From contig CAMKQH010000007.1 of assembly GCA_946414885.1 (NCBI GenBank), positions 100,833 to 164,832 of the forward strand: a stretch of 64,000 bases of DNA, written 5' to 3'. The DNA is from an uncultured Lachnospiraceae bacterium. GTDB lineage: Bacteria > Bacillota > Clostridia > Lachnospirales > Lachnospiraceae. Both the position numbers and the translations under genes were made by a program. Below are positions 25,342-34,369 of the stretch, piece after piece (positions within the stretch are counted from its first letter, which is position 1; the number at the start of each line of letters is the position of its first letter). Below the pieces are notes generated by a model. It ran no database searches. It was not told where the DNA came from and saw only the letters and a program-made list of their open reading frames with translations.

Positions 25342-26432
25342 TTCTGAATAACCTTCTCCCCTTCGGTCAAGCCTTCCACAATCTCAACGTACTCATTTCC
25401 CTGCAGTCCAACCGTGATCCACTTCACGTCGCGGACCCCAGCCTCATTGATCACGTAGACGTACCACTTGCCTTCTGCCTCGTGAACAACCTCTCTTGGG
25501 AGCGTCAGCACCTGCTCCCTTGCATCTAGGATAACCGTGAGGGAACCGCTGTTTCCTGATTCAAACATGGCACTCTCGTCCATGTCCAAAACGGAGAAGA
25601 ACATCTGATCCTGCCACTCGCTCATCTTGTACGGAACCACCTTGTACTTTCCGGAACCGGGGCCGCTGAGCACGGACATGTCATAGCTCTCGCCCTCCTT
25701 GAAGTACTCCTTGTACTTTGTATCCGATACGACAAAGAAGCACTCGGCATTGTCCTTGATCTCGATGATTGTCTCGTTTTTCACGGAAGTGGAGCCTTCC
25801 AGATTCTTCTTTTTGATGGCGACCGTTCCCGTGATCCCTGCGTAAATCTTTCCTTGCTTCACCTCTTGCTTTAACTTCGCAAGCTGCTGCTCGTCGAGTG
25901 CGATGGCATCCCGGTAATCCTCGCGGCGGTACTCGTTCTCGCGCTTATAATTCTCGATGTCCCCGGTCTGGTCAAAGCCTCTGGAATAGGTCTTGTTCAG
26001 CCATCTTCTGGAGAGCTCGTAGTTCTCCGTGTCATCGATTTGTGCAAGCAAAAGCTTGTTTCTCTCAATCTGATATTCCAGACGCTCAATCTCGTCCGCC
26101 CGGTCATTTCCGGCCAGTTCGGCCACCAAGTCACCCTTTTTGACAACCTCGCCTTCCCTGACGTACACCTTGGAAATGATCCTTCCGCTCACGGCAAAAG
26201 AAAGATTCTGGGAATTGATCTGGGAATACGTACAGTTGAGATCTTTTTTGAGAATGATGTCACCAAGGTTGACGGTCGTCAGAGTGTACTCAACCTCCGG
26301 AGCTTCCTGCTCCACAATGACCCTCGTCTCCACCGGATCCGTCTCTTCCATACAACCCGACAGGGCCACGCTGATCATCAGCCCGGCCGCAAGTACGAAA
26401 ATCTTAAATTTTTTATTTTTAAACTTACACAT
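25338..26432 (-). CDS. HlyD/MacA-type adaptor lipoprotein
   Basis: This 364-residue adaptor has a lipoprotein signal (MCKFKNKKFKIFVLAAGLMISVALSGC). A barrel-sandwich half (LSFAVSGRIISKVYVREGEVVKKGDLVAEL), a coiled-coil hairpin and a closing half (GKIYAGITGTVAIKKKNLEG) follow. The end has a membrane-proximal domain with LPREVVHEAEGKWYVYVI and EIVEGLTEGEKVIQK. GGGAGGA before ATG 26432 fixes the start; an in-frame extension to 26489 lacks any RBS. It is the first gene of the exporter operon and is coupled to the second adaptor by ATGA. Two adaptors for one permease is unusual. Confidence 0.88.
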   Translation of the reverse strand: MCKFKNKKFKIFVLAAGLMISVALSGCMEETDPVETRVIVEQEAPEVEYTLTTVNLGDIILKKDLNCTYSQINSQNLSFAVSGRIISKVYVREGEVVKKGDLVAELAGNDRADEIERLEYQIERNKLLLAQIDDTENYELSRRWLNKTYSRGFDQTGDIENYKRENEYRREDYRDAIALDEQQLAKLKQEVKQGKIYAGITGTVAIKKKNLEGSTSVKNETIIEIKDNAECFFVVSDTKYKEYFKEGESYDMSVLSGPGSGKYKVVPYKMSEWQDQMFFSVLDMDESAMFESGNSGSLTVILDAREQVLTLPREVVHEAEGKWYVYVINEAGVRDVKWITVGLQGNEYVEIVEGLTEGEKVIQK

Positions 26433-26504
26433 GGAAATTCCTCCCAAACGTAACCATTTTACATTTTTCCATGGTAAAGCGCTCCCCACATTGTGCCTTT
26501 TTTT

Positions 26505-28970
26505 TTACGTTTCTTGCTTACATTCCTCATTTTTGGTTGAAAATGCCCATTTTTGTCCCTTTGTAAGAGCTACCATTTGACTTTTTTTATTAAATGTGAT
26601 CAAAGATTGATAAAAATCTCCCTCGCAGCGGATCTCACATTCCCTCAATTCACCCTTCTCCCAAGAAAGGTCGATCGCGGCATTTCCCTCCAGGCGAAGT
26701 CCCTTCACGCTGCCATTTTCCCATGCCTTGGGCAACGCAGGAAGAAGGACCACTCTATCCTGATCGCTTTGCACCAGCATCTGCGCGATGGCTGCCGCCG
26801 CGCCAAAATTGCCGTCGATCTGGAATGGCGGATGCTTGTCAAACATGTTCGGATAAGTCGACTGTGCCAGCATCTTTACAATGTTTTCATGGGCGGCCTC
26901 TCCGTCCCAGAGCTTCGCGTAATGGTTCATGATCCACGCACGGCTCCAGCCGGTATGCCCGCCGCCGTGAGACAGCCTTGCCTCCAGCGTCTTCCGCGCA
27001 GCCGCCGCCAGCTCCGGCGTCCCGTCCACGGTGATCTGATTGGAGGGATAAAGTCCATAGAGCTGAGACACGTGACGGTGTCCAGGCTCCAACTCTTCGT
27101 ACTCCTCCACCCATTCCATGACACGACCGTCAGTTCCGATCTTTGTCGGCGGGATCTTCGGGAGCATCTCCCTTAATTCATTCATCAGCGAAGCTACGTT
27201 ATCAAGATCTGGGATCTGCACCCTGTCCGCAGCCTCTCCCAGAATTTCATAACTTTCCAAACAGATGGTAAAGAGATCCCTTAAGATCTGGTTGTCCATC
27301 GTCGGTCCAAAACACACGCAGCCATGGTCTCCGTTTGGCAGAAGATACGTGTTCTCCGGAGAACATGACGGATTTGTCACAAAATACTCTCCCCAAGGTT
27401 CCAGGGCATCCACAAAATACAGCGCGCTCTCCGCCATGATCGGGAAGGCTTCCGCGAGGAACTCCTGATCCAAGGAATAGCGGTAGTGCGTCCAAAGATG
27501 CGTGCAAAGCCACGCGATCCCCATGGGCCAATAAGTTGCGGGAAGCCAGAGATCCTGCGGCGCGCAGTCCCCGTGCATATCCGTGTTGTGATGCGCCACG
27601 ATGCCGCGACACCCGTACATGTCCCTCGCCACGACGCGGCCATTCGGAACCATCTTCTTTAGAAGCGTCAAGATTGGCAAGTGACATTCCGACAGATTGC
27701 AAACCTCGGCCGGCCAATAATTCATTTCCAGATTAATGTTGATCGTATATTTAGATTCCCAGGGCGGCGTGAAATCCTTATTCCATAAGCCCTGGAGCGT
27801 CAGCGGAAGATTATCGGGCCTGCTGCCGGCGATCATAAGATACCGTCCGTAATCAAACAGCAATTCTTCCAATCCAAGGTCCGTCCCGCCTTCCTGCACG
27901 CGGCGGAGCCTTACGTCCGTGGGGAGTTCCTCGCCGCAACTGCTGCCTGCTGCCGTCCCAAGTCCTTCCTCGCCGTCAGCTGTCAGGGGTGCGCCAATTG
28001 ATTGGTTTTCCTCCTGTAGCTTCAGACGTACGCGCCCGAACAACGCCCCGTGATCCGCCACGTGCTCTGCGCGAAGCGTCTCATAATCTTGCTGCATGAC
28101 CTGCTCCAACTGCTCGCAAAGAATTTCCTCGAGTTCTGAATAATCCTTCCCGGGATGAAGATATTGCGTCACCGCGCCAAAATACAGGATTGCCTCGTCC
28201 GCGCCTTCCACGATCAGGCTCTCTCCCAGAACCTTTCTCGTGCCGCCCTTTACTTGACATTTTGTCATCATCACAAAGGCATGACCATCCTCACCAGGCC
28301 GCCCGTAGAGAACAACGCCGTTGGCCAGAATGACAACGGCTTTCACCGCATCCGCCTTACCCTGCTCTACTTCTACGCCGTACGTCTTCTTTACGCCCTT
28401 GAAGAAGTGTCCGCGCTCCTGCTTAAGAGTAAAGGAAATCTTCCCCGCTTCCGAAGCCGAAAACCGCAGGATCATGCAATCCGCAGGCTTGGAAATAAAG
28501 CACTCGCGGTCATATTTCACTCCGCCGATCTCATAGTGCGTGCGGCAGATCCCCTCGTCAAGGGATAGACTTCTGCGATAATGCACGTCCTCCGTAGACA
28601 GGGATGGCGGCGCCACGTCAGGGGACTCCGCGTCCTCCTTTTTCACGCCCTCATGTTTGAAATATAGTTTGACGTCGCCCAGCGTCTGATAAGGGTTTTC
28701 ACTGGCGGGACATCCCGTGAGCACCGTTCCCATCAGTTCCTGCGCCGCGCTGATATGCCCCTCCCGGATCAGCCGCCGCACCTCAGGAAGCCATTCCTTC
28801 GCATCCGGGTTCACGCGATCCTTCTTTCCGCCGTACCACACGCTCTCCTCATTCACTTGAAGCCGTTCCGCCTCAACGTTTCCAAAGACCATGGCGCCCA
28901 GTCGCCCATTCCCCAGTGGCAATGCTTCCTCCCAAACCTTCGCCGGCTGGCGATACCACAACTCTCTCAT
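26505..28970 (-). CDS. GH95 alpha-L-fucosidase or alpha-L-galactosidase, cytoplasmic
   Basis: This protein of about 821 residues has the GH95 opening WEEALPLGNGRLGAMVFGNVEAERLQVNEESVWYGG. The core is an (alpha/alpha)6 barrel with NINLEMNYWPAEVCNL (the two catalytic Asn), NPSCSPENTYL (Glu) and GHTGWSRAWIMNHYAKLWDG (catalytic Asp region). GH95 inverts alpha-1,2-linked L-fucose or L-galactose. There is no signal peptide, so it acts on imported oligosaccharides. AAGGAG before ATG 28970 sets the start; the upstream extension to 29051 is unlikely. Its place beside GH43 and GH39 genes suggests side-chain removal from complex xylan, where L-galactose occurs (inference). It lies 72 bases before the exporter operon on the same strand, with no terminator seen between them. 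Confidence 0.92.
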   Translation of the reverse strand: MRELWYRQPAKVWEEALPLGNGRLGAMVFGNVEAERLQVNEESVWYGGKKDRVNPDAKEWLPEVRRLIREGHISAAQELMGTVLTGCPASENPYQTLGDVKLYFKHEGVKKEDAESPDVAPPSLSTEDVHYRRSLSLDEGICRTHYEIGGVKYDRECFISKPADCMILRFSASEAGKISFTLKQERGHFFKGVKKTYGVEVEQGKADAVKAVVILANGVVLYGRPGEDGHAFVMMTKCQVKGGTRKVLGESLIVEGADEAILYFGAVTQYLHPGKDYSELEEILCEQLEQVMQQDYETLRAEHVADHGALFGRVRLKLQEENQSIGAPLTADGEEGLGTAAGSSCGEELPTDVRLRRVQEGGTDLGLEELLFDYGRYLMIAGSRPDNLPLTLQGLWNKDFTPPWESKYTININLEMNYWPAEVCNLSECHLPILTLLKKMVPNGRVVARDMYGCRGIVAHHNTDMHGDCAPQDLWLPATYWPMGIAWLCTHLWTHYRYSLDQEFLAEAFPIMAESALYFVDALEPWGEYFVTNPSCSPENTYLLPNGDHGCVCFGPTMDNQILRDLFTICLESYEILGEAADRVQIPDLDNVASLMNELREMLPKIPPTKIGTDGRVMEWVEEYEELEPGHRHVSQLYGLYPSNQITVDGTPELAAAARKTLEARLSHGGGHTGWSRAWIMNHYAKLWDGEAAHENIVKMLAQSTYPNMFDKHPPFQIDGNFGAAAAIAQMLVQSDQDRVVLLPALPKAWENGSVKGLRLEGNAAIDLSWEKGELRECEIRCEGDFYQSLITFNKKSQMVALTKGQKWAFSTKNEECKQET

Positions 28971-29070
28971 CCCGACTCCTTTCCATCCCTTACCCGCGCT
29001 ACCCCGCACCAGACATCGATTTCTTATGTTTTCCCTCTTTCCGATATCCATGTTTTCCCGCGTCTAAACA

Positions 29071-29232
29071 GCAACAATTTTCACAGATTCTTCCGTTTTT
29101 GTCCCCGGCTGGCTCTTTCCCTCGGCTAGCCGGCAACAATTCTCTCAAATTCTTCCGTTTTTGTCCCCCGCTGGCCCTTTCCCTCGGCTAGCCGGCAACA
29201 ATTCTCTCAAATTCTTCCGTTTTTGTCCCCCG
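29071..29232. repeat. 62-bp tandem repeat, 2.6 copies
   Basis: GCAACAATT recurs at 29071, 29133 and 29195, a period of exactly 62 bases. Each unit holds TTCTTCCGTTTTTGTCCCC and a hairpin-forming half, CCGGCTGGC/GCTAGCCGG (one G-T pair). Copies two and three are almost identical. The unit opening GCAACAATTTTCACAG resembles the 63-bp repeat at 50364. It fills most of the 29052-29383 gap, which has no gene. Confidence 0.9.
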
Positions 29233-29290
29233 CCTCAAACTTAACATCCCTTCCCGCAAAATGCAAGACGCTAAAACATTCAAAAGGAAA

Positions 29291-29315
29291 GCCCTGAAAC
29301 ATATCGTTTCAAGGC
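29291..29315 (-). terminator. Intrinsic terminator after the GH39-GH43 gene
   Basis: The stem GCCCTGAAAC/GTTTCAAGGC (one mismatch) with a 5-base loop is followed on the minus strand by TTTCCTTTTGAATGTTTT. It separates the three-gene GH operon from the GH95 gene, although read-through is possible. Confidence 0.6.
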
Positions 29316-29383
29316 CTCCCTATGCTTTTGCCGCAATTAAGCCTTTGCCAAGGTCACTTCTTTTTCCAAAGTTGCTGTCAGGG

Positions 29384-32300
29384 TTAGCACTTCTCCCAAG
29401 CTCCGTCTACCTTTGTCTGATATACAAAATCTGCAAAGCTTGCGCTGCCGCCAACTTGCTCCGTGGCATACACAAAGAGCCCAAAGCGAACGCCCGTGAA
29501 ATGATCCAGCTTAAAGCGAAGCTTGGAAACAGGCCCAATGACCGTTCTCTTCTCGCCATCCGCGAAATAAAGCTGGGCTTCATCCTTCATGTAAGCGAAA
29601 TCCGTCTCCACGCGAAGTCTTACCCACTCACCCTTCGCCTCGCCATCTCCGCCAGAAGTCGCCGTGTCGTCTCCAGCAACAGATGCCGTGCCTGCCTTAC
29701 CATCTTCAGAAGCAGCCGCTTCGCCGCGAGCGCCGTCTGCGGAAGCGCCCTCGCCGTACGCAACCAGCATGGAAGGCGTCACCTTCACGGATGCCCACTC
29801 ATCGCCGGGCTCCTGGTCATGACGCTCGCCCCACATGCCTTCCGGCGCCTTGCGGTTCTTCATCACGATCCAAAGCTCGCCATTTCTCCTGGTCAGCGCC
29901 ACAAACGCATACGCGCTCTCCATCAGGCAGATTCCTGCGTAGTCGCCTTCCTTCAGCGCGGAGCCGTCCACCAGAACCTCTGCCGCGCTTCCGGGATACG
30001 TGGTTCTCTGGGTCAGCACGTTCTTCGCCTGTACCACGTTCTTGCAAAGCTTATCCGTCGTGACCGTAACGATACCCTGCGCCTCGTCCTTCTTAACCAG
30101 TGCCAGGTCAGGCTCGTGGTTGAACTGCCAGCGGCTCTTAAAGCCAAAGCTTGCATGCTTTCTTGCATATTCCTTGTCATCTGCCGCGCAGGCAGCGTTA
30201 TCCTTGAAATTATCGCTTCCCACCAGCTGCTCATAAACGTAACCGGCCTTCGGGGCAGGCGTCTTAAAGATCAAGGGAGCCTTTCCGTGGAAGCCAAACT
30301 CCGGCATGCCCGTCTCTTCATTCCATCTCACGGGGATCAAGATTGGCAGCCTGCCAACGGCGCCGCTGTCCTGGAAGACGATGGAATACCATTTTCCGTC
30401 AGGAGTGTCAACAATTCCACCCTGGGCACATCCGCTGCCGCAGTAGCCGCGGTCATCCCCCATCACGTCGCCGCCAGTCCACTCACCGTCAATGGAATCC
30501 GCCATAAAGCAGGCTTCCGTGCGGCGCCCGGTCTCCCTGGGCATGTGGATGAAGAAGATATAATACTTGCCGTTGATCTTATACATGTGCGCGCCTTCAT
30601 AACCAAGGTACGCATCGTCGCGGTCCACCAGGATCACCTTGTCAAGGCCACCCTCCTTCGGTCCGCTGAGGTCAGGATTCAACTCCGTCAAGTGGATCTG
30701 ACGGTTACCGGAAACGATGAACACTCGTCCGTCATCGTCAAAGAGCAGGGAGTTGTCGTGGAAGAAGCCCTGGATCTCACTCTTCTCCCAAGGACCTTCG
30801 ATGGTCTTTGACTTGTAGAGATAGGTCTTGTGGGTGTCGTTCGCCACAAAGATCACATAGAAGGTGCCTTCATGGTAGCGGATAGACGCTGCCCACATTC
30901 CCTGACCGTAAATGTTCTCCTCGCCCTCTAAGCGCTGGCCGGGCGTGGAATCCAGTCTGTCATATACGTATGCCGCATGCTCCCAGTTCACCAAGTCGTA
31001 GGATCTGAGGATCTCGCAGCCAGGCATGTAATACATCGTGGTGCTCACCATGTAATAGGTATCGTCCACGCGGATCACGTCAGGATCGGGATAATCCATC
31101 TTCGTCAGCGGATTAATGCTTCCCTGCTGGGTCACGTGATCGTAACGATAGCCGCGATCCGACTTCACGGGAGCGTTCGTCGCCTCAAAATACACCACTG
31201 CGTTCTCCGGAAGGTCAATGGAGAATTCCAGGGTGGAATTCGTGACACATTTGTCGCTTTCGCTTGTCTTTCTTCTAAAGCTTCTGACAAAAGGCTGCGC
31301 AGCCGTCTTGATGAGCTCCGTCGTCGCCGCATCCGGAAGCGCCGGCTCTCCAAGGTCATGCCACAGCTTTAAGGGATTACAGGTGTCCTCGTCCACGCGC
31401 TTGGTGAGAATGCAATATTCTCCCGCCTTCGTCTCCAGGGAAAGATCCATGGTAAAGTTCTTTCCTGCGCGCTTCTTCGTATCATTCCAAACCACGCCGC
31501 GGAAGGAACCGTCCTTCATCTTCATGATGACGGCATTGTCATTTTTGAATACGCACTCACCCTCTCCGCGCTTCAGGTTCTTGAAGAACACAAAGGTCCA
31601 GAAGGTAGGCTTGGGGATGCATCCGTTTGCCACAAGGCCAAAGCCGCCGTGGAACGGCGTGAAGGGAATGCCCTGCTCCTCAAACACGTCGCCAAACGTC
31701 CAGTAGGAATAAGACTCATTGCCGTCGCCCAGTCTGGACAGCTGCTTTGCAATGTATGCCGCATTCTGGTTCGTGTCATGCAGCGGGCAGTTTGGGATGT
31801 AGGAGGTGTTGTACTCCGTGATATGAATCTCCATTCCCCTGTATTCATCGTACTTGTCGATAATGTCGCGGGTGGTCTTCAGGTTTGCAAAGCCATCTTC
31901 CTCGTTCATCAGCTCTGCATAGCCGTAGTGACCGTCCCTCTCGGGAAGCTCCGTGGTGTAATGATGTCTCGTCACGAAATCCACGGGAATCTTGTTCACG
32001 TGACAGAACTCCATAAAGGCACTGATCCACTTCTCGTCGGTGCCGCCGCATACTGCAGGGCCGCCCACGCGGAAGCGCTCGGATACTTCCTTGATGGCAT
32101 AAAAACTCTCGCGGAAGAGCTTGAAATACTCATCCATGTCCGCCTTAAACCAAAAGCCGGGCAAATTGGGCTCATTCCAAACCTCGATGGGGAACGTGTA
32201 AGCGTCCTCGCCGTATCTGTCGATCAAGTGACGGAGCAGCGCCTGCACCATGTTCTTCCAGTCCTCATAATCCTTCGGAGGCGTCGTATTGCCCTTCCAG

Positions 32301-32659
32301 TAAAAGATCGTCTGCGTGCCGCTCGCCATCTTGTACGGCATGAAGCCAAGCTCCAGGAAAGGCTTTAAGCCCATGGAGCGATAGTCGTCCATCACCCTGT
32401 CAAGATAGGTGAAATTATACTCCACCTCGTAAGGGCTGTTGGGATCCCAGGGATTTTCCCTGTGCTGCTGGTAAATGCCAATGTCGTCACAGAACAGGCC
32501 ATGGCCGCGGATGTGTTGGAATCCAATGTAGTCCTGACACAGCTTCAACTGATCATGGTATTCCTTGTGGAGCGCAAGCCCCATTCTGCCGGTTCCGATG
32601 CAGTAATCCACCTGATTGTGGAAGCTCGCCTTGTCCCCGGCCTTCACTCTAATCTGCAT
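29384..32659 (-). CDS. GH39-GH43 fusion glycosidase (beta-xylosidase/arabinofuranosidase type)
   Basis: This protein of about 1091 residues carries two catalytic modules. Residues about 10-500 are GH39: acid/base Glu in PIEVWNEPNLPGFW (near 163) and nucleophile Glu in MEIHITEYNTSY (near 282). Residues about 525-1090 are GH43: the start MDYPDPDVIRVDDTYYMVST holds the catalytic base Asp, and the usual C-terminal beta-sandwich closes it. A 45-residue Ala/Gly/Asp/Glu/Ser-only stretch (ASADGARGEAAASEDG onward) interrupts that sandwich near residue 1000. No signal peptide is seen, so it should act inside the cell on imported xylo-oligosaccharides. ATG 32659 is preferred over 32680 because AAGGGGG precedes it. 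Confidence 0.9.
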   Translation of the reverse strand: MQIRVKAGDKASFHNQVDYCIGTGRMGLALHKEYHDQLKLCQDYIGFQHIRGHGLFCDDIGIYQQHRENPWDPNSPYEVEYNFTYLDRVMDDYRSMGLKPFLELGFMPYKMASGTQTIFYWKGNTTPPKDYEDWKNMVQALLRHLIDRYGEDAYTFPIEVWNEPNLPGFWFKADMDEYFKLFRESFYAIKEVSERFRVGGPAVCGGTDEKWISAFMEFCHVNKIPVDFVTRHHYTTELPERDGHYGYAELMNEEDGFANLKTTRDIIDKYDEYRGMEIHITEYNTSYIPNCPLHDTNQNAAYIAKQLSRLGDGNESYSYWTFGDVFEEQGIPFTPFHGGFGLVANGCIPKPTFWTFVFFKNLKRGEGECVFKNDNAVIMKMKDGSFRGVVWNDTKKRAGKNFTMDLSLETKAGEYCILTKRVDEDTCNPLKLWHDLGEPALPDAATTELIKTAAQPFVRSFRRKTSESDKCVTNSTLEFSIDLPENAVVYFEATNAPVKSDRGYRYDHVTQQGSINPLTKMDYPDPDVIRVDDTYYMVSTTMYYMPGCEILRSYDLVNWEHAAYVYDRLDSTPGQRLEGEENIYGQGMWAASIRYHEGTFYVIFVANDTHKTYLYKSKTIEGPWEKSEIQGFFHDNSLLFDDDGRVFIVSGNRQIHLTELNPDLSGPKEGGLDKVILVDRDDAYLGYEGAHMYKINGKYYIFFIHMPRETGRRTEACFMADSIDGEWTGGDVMGDDRGYCGSGCAQGGIVDTPDGKWYSIVFQDSGAVGRLPILIPVRWNEETGMPEFGFHGKAPLIFKTPAPKAGYVYEQLVGSDNFKDNAACAADDKEYARKHASFGFKSRWQFNHEPDLALVKKDEAQGIVTVTTDKLCKNVVQAKNVLTQRTTYPGSAAEVLVDGSALKEGDYAGICLMESAYAFVALTRRNGELWIVMKNRKAPEGMWGERHDQEPGDEWASVKVTPSMLVAYGEGASADGARGEAAASEDGKAGTASVAGDDTATSGGDGEAKGEWVRLRVETDFAYMKDEAQLYFADGEKRTVIGPVSKLRFKLDHFTGVRFGLFVYATEQVGGSASFADFVYQTKVDGAWEKC

Positions 32660-32692
32660 TTGTTTGTCCCCCTTATGCAAGTCTAGCCAAGC

Positions 32693-34342
32693 TTATTCGA
32701 AAATCCAATCCTTCACTTCATATCCTTCGCCGCTGAAGGTGATGAAAATATCGCAAATGCCGGTAACTGCCTCGTCAAACTTTGCCTCGCAAACGGTCGA
32801 CTCAGCGCCGTCCGCCTTCACGGGAAGATATGCCGTGATCTCCTTCGCGTCAGACTTTGCAGTCACGCGGATCACGCCGTCCTTGCCATTCGTCTTTACG
32901 GTAGCCTTGACGACGGTTGCGCCCTTGTCGCCAAAATCTGCGCCCTGTAGCTTTACGAAATCGCCGCTGTCGATGGCCGTCAGCAGAAGGTTGCCACATC
33001 CGTATTTCTTGCTCACCTCATCCGCGGGAGCCGTGTCAACGCCGCCCATTACCGCGAAGGTTGCGCCATTGATGGTCTCGTAAGGATTCAGACGTCCAAC
33101 CTGTTTTCTGCCATTCTTCGTCATGCGCACGTCGCCGATGGTGCCGTCCTCACCCATGGTAAACTCATCGATGCTGGTGGAGCGGTAACCCTTCTGGATC
33201 TTCTGCTCCGTCTCCAGCATGCGGGTGTGATACGTAATGTACCACTGATCCTTGAACTGGAAGATCGCGTGATGGTTGTTTCCGCCCACGCCCCAGTAAT
33301 ATCCGGGATTGCGGAGGATCCTCTCCTTGAAGGTGAAGGGTCCTAAGGGATTCTTGCTCTCCATGACGCAGATTTCGCCGTTCTCCATGCCGTACTCGTC
33401 GGTGCCGGCCTTGTCCACGCTAAAGTTGCTGCAATAAGTGTAATAATAGGTATCGCCATATTTATGAATGCCGGAATCCTCGAAGAGATAAGGCGCGTCG
33501 ATCACCTTCGGCACGTCCACGAGGCTCATCATGTCGTCGCCGAGCTGTGCGCATCTTGCCGTCATGGGATGTGCAGCCTGTCCCTTCGGAACGCCGCCGC
33601 CAAAGTAAATGTAAGCCTTGCCGTCGTCATCCACAAATACTGCCGGGTCAAAGAGCCATTCCACGTTGCCACAGTTCTCCATGTCCCTGCGGATCAGGCC
33701 GTGTCCCAGCTCATCCACGAAAGGACCGACAGGACTGTCAGAAGTTACCACGCCGATGCCGCCGCCGTTATCCGCAAAGTAAAGGAAGAACTTCGGCTTG
33801 CCGTCGATCTCCTTCCATGCAGCCGCGGGAGCCCAGGAATTGTGCGCCCACTTGGTGGCGCCGCCCTCGCCGGCAATGGTGATCTCGCCGTGATCCGTAA
33901 AATTGATCATGTCCTTCGTGGATACCACGTAAAGGCTGCGGATCTTTCCGTAGGTGTTTTCCTTGATCTCTCCTGCCGCGTCATACTCATACGCGTCAGC
34001 AGTCATGTAAAAATAGACAGTATCGTCATAAACCAGCGCAAAGGGGTCTGCGCCATAGTGCTGCTCAATGATGGGATTATTATTCTGAAGTCCTTTGTAG
34101 CTCTTTACCAGCTTCATGCCCTTAAAGATTTCCGCATAATCCATACTTTCTACCTCCTGATCCGTCTTGTCGCCGCCTTCCTGCACGGAACTGCTTTCCG
34201 TAGCTTCCGGCTTGCTCTCCGTCGTCTCACTGCCCGAAGAAGCCTTGTCACCGCCGCTCGTTCCCGTGCATCCGGCCATGGCCAGGAGCGCCAGCGACGC
34301 TCCCGTTGCCAATAGAATTCTTTTCCATTTCTTGTACTTCAC
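32693..34342 (-). CDS. GH43 lipoprotein with C-terminal beta-sandwich (CBM-like)
   Basis: This 549-residue lipoprotein has the signal MKYKKWKRILLATGASLALLAMAGC (Cys25) and a Ser/Glu/Gly linker. Its five-bladed GH43 propeller opens HYGADPFALVYDDTVYFYMTAD (base Asp in ADP). It continues with NSWAPAAAW and a late active-site strand YWGVGGNNHHAIFQF. Residues about 420-549 look like a CBM6-type sandwich (LLTAIDSGDFVKLQGADFGDKG). GH43 members of this shape release arabinose or xylose from arabinoxylan. It is the only secreted enzyme of this operon and probably trims polymer at the cell surface (inference). It is 33 bases upstream of the GH39-GH43 gene. Confidence 0.9.
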   Translation of the reverse strand: MKYKKWKRILLATGASLALLAMAGCTGTSGGDKASSGSETTESKPEATESSSVQEGGDKTDQEVESMDYAEIFKGMKLVKSYKGLQNNNPIIEQHYGADPFALVYDDTVYFYMTADAYEYDAAGEIKENTYGKIRSLYVVSTKDMINFTDHGEITIAGEGGATKWAHNSWAPAAAWKEIDGKPKFFLYFADNGGGIGVVTSDSPVGPFVDELGHGLIRRDMENCGNVEWLFDPAVFVDDDGKAYIYFGGGVPKGQAAHPMTARCAQLGDDMMSLVDVPKVIDAPYLFEDSGIHKYGDTYYYTYCSNFSVDKAGTDEYGMENGEICVMESKNPLGPFTFKERILRNPGYYWGVGGNNHHAIFQFKDQWYITYHTRMLETEQKIQKGYRSTSIDEFTMGEDGTIGDVRMTKNGRKQVGRLNPYETINGATFAVMGGVDTAPADEVSKKYGCGNLLLTAIDSGDFVKLQGADFGDKGATVVKATVKTNGKDGVIRVTAKSDAKEITAYLPVKADGAESTVCEAKFDEAVTGICDIFITFSGEGYEVKDWIFE

Positions 34343-34369
34343 GCTAATTCTCGCTTTCCCGCCGCCTGC

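Noticed and set aside
26455..26480. Possible CcpA cre site before the exporter operon (AAAGCGCT core)
   Set aside because: The match to the cre consensus fails at the outer TG/CA positions.
29261..30811. Plus-strand open frame of 516 codons opposite the GH39-GH43 gene
   Set aside because: The minus strand carries clear GH43 motifs over the same bases; the plus frame has no recognisable features.
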